A program made the translations under genes and the position numbers. This document shows, piece after piece, positions 7,031 to 10,246 of a stretch of DNA of 10,246 nt (positions within the stretch are counted from its first letter, which is position 1; every line of letters begins with the position of its first letter). The notes below the pieces were generated by a model. The model saw nothing but the letters and a program-made list of their open reading frames with translations. It did not search any database and was not told where the DNA came from. Origin of the DNA: Planctomycetaceae bacterium (GTDB taxonomy: Bacteria; Planctomycetota; Phycisphaerae; Phycisphaerales; SM1A02); contig NSIA01000201.1 of assembly GCA_002737585.1 (NCBI GenBank), forward strand, positions 1 to 10,246, read 5' to 3'.

Positions 7031-8074
7031 ATGCACGTGGAACACCTGCGAACACCAACCCCGGATGAAATCCGCACGATGACCACCCTCCGTGACGGCG
7101 AGGTGCGCCTGGGGCAACGGGTCGGCATCGTTGGACCCGAGGGGCAAACTCCGGCAGGAACACAGGTTGTGCTCGTGGGAATCCCCGAAGACATCGGCGT
7201 TCGCGCCAATCTCGGCCGTGCCGGCGCACGTCGTATGTGGCGAGCGTTTCTGCCGCGCTTTCTGAACATGCAGTCGAACACGTTCTTGGATGGGGCGACC
7301 GTAGCGATCGCTGGATGCATTGATGTACGCGACCTGAACAAAGCCGCCAAGGGTATTGATGCAACGGTCGGCGGGCCACGGGCGCGCGCCGAGGCCCTGG
7401 TGACCCTGCGTGAAATGGTCAGCGAGATTGATCGCCGCGTGGCAAGTGTCATTGAAGCGTTGCGCCGCTCGGGGGTGGTCCCGATTGTGATTGGCGGTGG
7501 TCACAACAATGCATACGGCATTCTTGCAGGATGCGCACGCGCTTCAGGACAGTCGCTCGGCTGCGTGAATATTGATCTGCACGCCGATCTCCGACCATGC
7601 GAAGGCCGACATTCCGGAAACGCGTTCACCTACGCGCGCGCTGATGGTCATCTGGACCGATACGCCGTGGTTGGCATGAGTGAAGCATGGGCGACCCAGT
7701 CGATCATCACCGCCATCGAAAGCGATCCACGCACTGCGGCATTCACCTTTGAATCAATGCTTCGTGGCGGAGTGACGCCGCTGCGCATGGCTGAACTGGC
7801 GGCGGCACATGTGGCTGGGAGTAAAGCAACATTGGAACTGGACCTTGATGCAGTGGCACAAGCTCCGGCAAGCGCAGCTGCGGCCAGCGGCTTCAGTGGC
7901 GCAGAGTTCCGATCCATGGCAACAATGTTGGCCAACACCGTTCAACTTCAAGCGGCACACATCGCTGAAGGTGCTCCAGGAAATGGAGCCTGGCCAACAG
8001 AAATGCTGGCGAAACTGGTTGCTGAACTCACCCGCGATATTGCTACGACAACGCTCAGATCACCGCGGGTGTGA
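7031..8074 (+). CDS. Arginase-superfamily (ureohydrolase) metalloenzyme, possible formimidoylglutamase-like
   Basis: This 347-residue cytoplasmic enzyme probably hydrolyses a guanidino- or formimino-type C-N bond with two Mn ions. The metal-binding motifs are intact: H158 in GGGHNN; D182, H184 and D186 in NIDLHADLRP; D271 and D273 in LELDLDAV. A later HIAEGAP segment (E313) fits the usual active-site glutamate region. Two further blocks, GIPEDIGVRANLGRAGA and EGRHSGNAFTYA, resemble a Bacteroidetes-type arginase-family group often labelled formimidoylglutamase, from memory. The substrate is not settled; no other histidine-degradation (hut) gene is in the window. ATG 7031 is chosen because the conserved N-terminal part (about residues 14-35) follows it; GTG 7016 is an alternative, and neither has a convincing Shine-Dalgarno site. 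The open frame continues upstream to 6653 but there it lies opposite the phosphoesterase gene. The 3' end overlaps the convergent adenine deaminase gene by 20 bp. Confidence 0.88.
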   Translation: MHVEHLRTPTPDEIRTMTTLRDGEVRLGQRVGIVGPEGQTPAGTQVVLVGIPEDIGVRANLGRAGARRMWRAFLPRFLNMQSNTFLDGATVAIAGCIDVRDLNKAAKGIDATVGGPRARAEALVTLREMVSEIDRRVASVIEALRRSGVVPIVIGGGHNNAYGILAGCARASGQSLGCVNIDLHADLRPCEGRHSGNAFTYARADGHLDRYAVVGMSEAWATQSIITAIESDPRTAAFTFESMLRGGVTPLRMAELAAAHVAGSKATLELDLDAVAQAPASAAAASGFSGAEFRSMATMLANTVQLQAAHIAEGAPGNGAWPTEMLAKLVAELTRDIATTTLRSPRV

Positions 8075-9725
8075 ACGCAAACTTACTTCCATCAAACAGC
8101 CCGCGATCACTGAGTTTGAGCGCCGGGATGACCAACAGCGCCATGAACCCAGCGGTCATGTACGGAGCACGCAAGGGTGAGCCCAGACGCTTGGCCGTCT
8201 TACTGAGTTGTGCGTAGGCCGCCCCCACTTCTTCCCCCGGACGGTCACTCATCAATCCCGCAATCGGCAGCGCCAATGTTTGCGTGCCGGCGGCGCTTCC
8301 GTCAGAAACGGCAAGACCTCCGCGCTCTGCAAATACGGCGTTCACTGCATGAGCCACCGCTTCACGTGAGGCGCCCACAGCAACAACATTGTGGCAATCA
8401 TGTGCAACGCTTGAGGCAATGGCGCCGTGCGTCAACCCAAATCCACGGATGAACGCCATCGCCGGCGGGACCGCGGAATAGCGATTCACCACGGCAATCA
8501 GCAGAATGTCCTGTGACGGATCTGGCTCAATCACTCCATTGGTGACGTGCATCGGTGCGTCGATGGATCCGGTGACTAGCTGTCCATCCTCTGCGAGTAT
8601 CGCATGGGCAGTCACTGGGGCGTTACTTGCGTCACTCCCCGCGCCGCGCACCGGAGGCAACACGCGAAAGTCACTCGCTACAAACGTACCGGCGCGGAAC
8701 GCGTTCGGAGTCCGCGATGGTCGCGGCGCGATACATGAGCGCCCACCTTCCGACACCAACTCCCCCGCAATCCATGTCCGCAAAGGCGTGAAATTCAATA
8801 AATCCTCCACAAGCACCATGTCGGCGCGATCGCCTTCGCGCAACAGACCGCACGGCAATCCATAGTGGCGAATGGGGTTCAAAGTAGCCGCCCGCAGAGC
8901 AACGAATGGATCGATTCCCTTCGCCACGGCGCGCGCTAGCAAGCGGTCAATGTGCCCAACCAGCAAATCGTCTGGGTGCGCATCGTCAGTGCAGAACATG
9001 CACAACTCGGGATGTTCGGCAAGCATCGGCCATAGTGCGTCAAAATTACGAGCAGCGCTGCCATCGCGGATGAGAATCTTCACTCCAAGCGCAGCCTTGT
9101 CACGCGCTTCATCAAGAGTAAAGCACTCATGATCCGTCTCAATACCGCGTGCAAAGTATGCGCGCGCTTGCTCCCCGCGGAGACCGGGCGCATGCCCGTC
9201 AACCCGCTTGCCACGCGCTTGGGCAGCAGCGATCTTGGACATCACTTGCGCATCAGCACCGATCGCGCCGGGCCAATTCATCATCTCGCTGAGGTAGTGA
9301 ATGTTTGGATCATCTAAGAGCCGCGCGCATGCATCGGCATCAATCGTTGCGCCGGCGGTCTCAAATGATGTCGCCGGTACGCACGATGGACAACCAAACC
9401 AACACGTAAATGGTGAACCGGCAATATCCTCAATCATGAAGCGGATTCCAGGCTCACCCAAGACATTGGCAATCTCGTGCGGGTCACTCACTGAGGCAAC
9501 TGTGCCATGTCGCATGGCCACGCGCGCAAATTCCCACGGCGGCAGCATGCTGCTTTCAACGTGCACGTGCGCATCGACGAAACCAGGTACAAGCACTCCC
9601 GGCTGCATGGCGGCAGCGCTGGGAACGATGGCAACAATTCGTCCGGAGCGAACCGTGACTTGACACGGGCGGACTGTTCCGGAAGAAACATCTGCGACCA
9701 AGTGATTCAGCGTGATATCGGGCAT
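8055..9725 (-). CDS. ade: Adenine deaminase
   Basis: This amidohydrolase-superfamily enzyme converts adenine to hypoxanthine and ammonia in purine salvage (EC 3.5.4.2). The 556 residues are close to the 570-590 usual for bacterial Ade. The metal-binding motif is VPGFVDAHVHVESSM with H53 and H55, and DPHEIANVLGE follows at 81-91. Further matches to bacterial Ade, as I remember the E. coli sequence, are LSEMMNWPGAI (145-155), DGHAPGL (176-182), the RDGSAARN region (220-227), CTDDAHP (245-251), SSVAHDCHNVVAVG (438-451), ALPIAGLMS (485-493) and the C-terminal VIPALKLSDRGLFDGSKFAFT. Compared with E. coli Ade it lacks most of the roughly 30-residue N-terminal extension. The ATG at 9725 has no clear Shine-Dalgarno sequence. 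The gene runs toward the arginase-family gene and ends 20 bp inside it. Confidence 0.96.
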   Translation of the reverse strand: MPDITLNHLVADVSSGTVRPCQVTVRSGRIVAIVPSAAAMQPGVLVPGFVDAHVHVESSMLPPWEFARVAMRHGTVASVSDPHEIANVLGEPGIRFMIEDIAGSPFTCWFGCPSCVPATSFETAGATIDADACARLLDDPNIHYLSEMMNWPGAIGADAQVMSKIAAAQARGKRVDGHAPGLRGEQARAYFARGIETDHECFTLDEARDKAALGVKILIRDGSAARNFDALWPMLAEHPELCMFCTDDAHPDDLLVGHIDRLLARAVAKGIDPFVALRAATLNPIRHYGLPCGLLREGDRADMVLVEDLLNFTPLRTWIAGELVSEGGRSCIAPRPSRTPNAFRAGTFVASDFRVLPPVRGAGSDASNAPVTAHAILAEDGQLVTGSIDAPMHVTNGVIEPDPSQDILLIAVVNRYSAVPPAMAFIRGFGLTHGAIASSVAHDCHNVVAVGASREAVAHAVNAVFAERGGLAVSDGSAAGTQTLALPIAGLMSDRPGEEVGAAYAQLSKTAKRLGSPLRAPYMTAGFMALLVIPALKLSDRGLFDGSKFAFTPAVI

Positions 9726-9801
9726 GTAACGCAGCGTAGCGCGGCGGCGAATGATGCGAAATGACTCAGCAGGAATTCACCAGAGGCGGCACACTACAGC
9801 G
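9726..9801. promoter_or_regulatory. Divergent spacer between adenine deaminase and methyltransferase genes
   Basis: These 76 bases lie between two divergent start codons (ATG 9725 minus, ATG 9802 plus) and so should hold at least one promoter. The deaminase side is very GC-rich; the middle (about 9750-9780) is richer in A and T. I could not find a convincing -35/-10 pair or a strong ribosome site for either gene; a GAGG at about 9783 is 14-15 bases from the methyltransferase ATG, too far for a normal site. Confidence 0.3.
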
Positions 9802-10246
9802 ATGACCGCCCCCACACTTCGGCTCGACACCATGCAGTTCTTCGGCCGACTTGCCAGTGATTACCACGCCATGTTCGGCGTGACGCTGCAAGCACTTGCC
9901 GGGCAGCGAATTCTTGATTGCCCATCGGGTCCATGTTCGTTTGTTGCCGAAGCAGCGGCGGCGGGCGTTGACGCGGTTGGCGTTGACCCCCTGTACATCC
10001 ATACGCACGATGAACTACGTGCGCGCTGTGAGTTGGACATTGCCGGAACGATCAAGGCAATGTCGGAGCACGGCGATCACTATTCGACACTTGATCTCAC
10101 TTCATACGCAGCCAGCAAGCGCGCTGCGCTTGATGGATTTCTTGCTGACTATGAGGTGGGACGCGCCGCAGGTCGCTACGTTGCAGCCAGCCTGCCGCAG
10201 TTGCCGTTCGCAGATCAATCGTTTGACCAAACGTTCAGTGCGCACT
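9802..10246 (+). CDS. Class I SAM-dependent methyltransferase (3' end cut by right window edge)
   Basis: The first 148 residues of a Rossmann-fold methyltransferase are visible. Motif I is unusual but readable: RILDCPSGPCSF at 36-47, where the Gly-rich SAM loop is C-P-S-G-P-C. It is followed by GVDAVGVDPLY (55-65), with D62 as the likely acidic residue contacting the SAM ribose. The segment LPQLPFADQSFDQTFSAH at the edge fits the 'lPf-x-d-x-SFD' motif IV region. The ATG at 9802 begins MTAPTLRLDT; M11 is a possible alternative start. The substrate cannot be named. The gene is divergent from adenine deaminase, with no sign of a functional link. Confidence 0.82.
   Translation, partial: MTAPTLRLDTMQFFGRLASDYHAMFGVTLQALAGQRILDCPSGPCSFVAEAAAAGVDAVGVDPLYIHTHDELRARCELDIAGTIKAMSEHGDHYSTLDLTSYAASKRAALDGFLADYEVGRAAGRYVAASLPQLPFADQSFDQTFSAH

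Noticed and set aside
1..10246. Searched for tRNA, rRNA, CRISPR repeats, transposase genes and IS ends
   Set aside because: None seen; nearly all of the window is accounted for by the seven genes and their short spacers.

Overview
The window is densely coding, moderately GC-rich bacterial DNA with seven protein-coding genes (five complete, two cut by the window edges). I see no tRNA, rRNA, CRISPR array or insertion sequence. No gene is diagnostic of a phylum. A Tat-exported metallophosphoesterase, a Bacteroidetes-like arginase-family enzyme and an NHLM-type peptide exporter together would suit a Planctomycetota or similar aquatic or environmental Gram-negative-type bacterium, but this placement is a weak inference.

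Minus-strand block, positions 1 to 6963, read right to left. A Tat-signal calcineurin-like metallophosphoesterase (5881-6963) is followed by the three parts of an NHLM ('nitrile hydratase leader microcin') peptide-export machine. These are an HlyD-type membrane fusion protein (4574-5851), an ABC transporter with an N-terminal C39 leader peptidase (2278 to about 4530), and a second ABC transporter without a protease but with a large N-terminal extension (left edge to 2278). The gaps are 29 bp, about 43 bp (or a short overlap, depending on the start chosen) and a 1-base TGATG stop-start overlap, so the four genes look like one transcription unit. In this family the C39 domain cleaves a leader from a ribosomally made precursor while the ABC core and the fusion protein move the product out. 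No precursor peptide or modification enzyme is visible here. They would lie beyond the left edge, upstream elsewhere, or unlinked.

Right part, positions 7031 to 10246. A 67-bp divergent intergenic region separates the export block from a plus-strand arginase-superfamily metallohydrolase (7031-8074). That gene converges on, and overlaps by 20 bp, a minus-strand adenine deaminase (8055-9725). Both release nitrogen from small metabolites, which suggests nitrogen or purine salvage, though the convergent layout argues against co-transcription. A 76-bp divergent spacer then precedes a class I SAM-dependent methyltransferase, cut by the right edge.

The point most worth following is the export cassette with a leading secreted metallophosphoesterase and no visible cargo gene.
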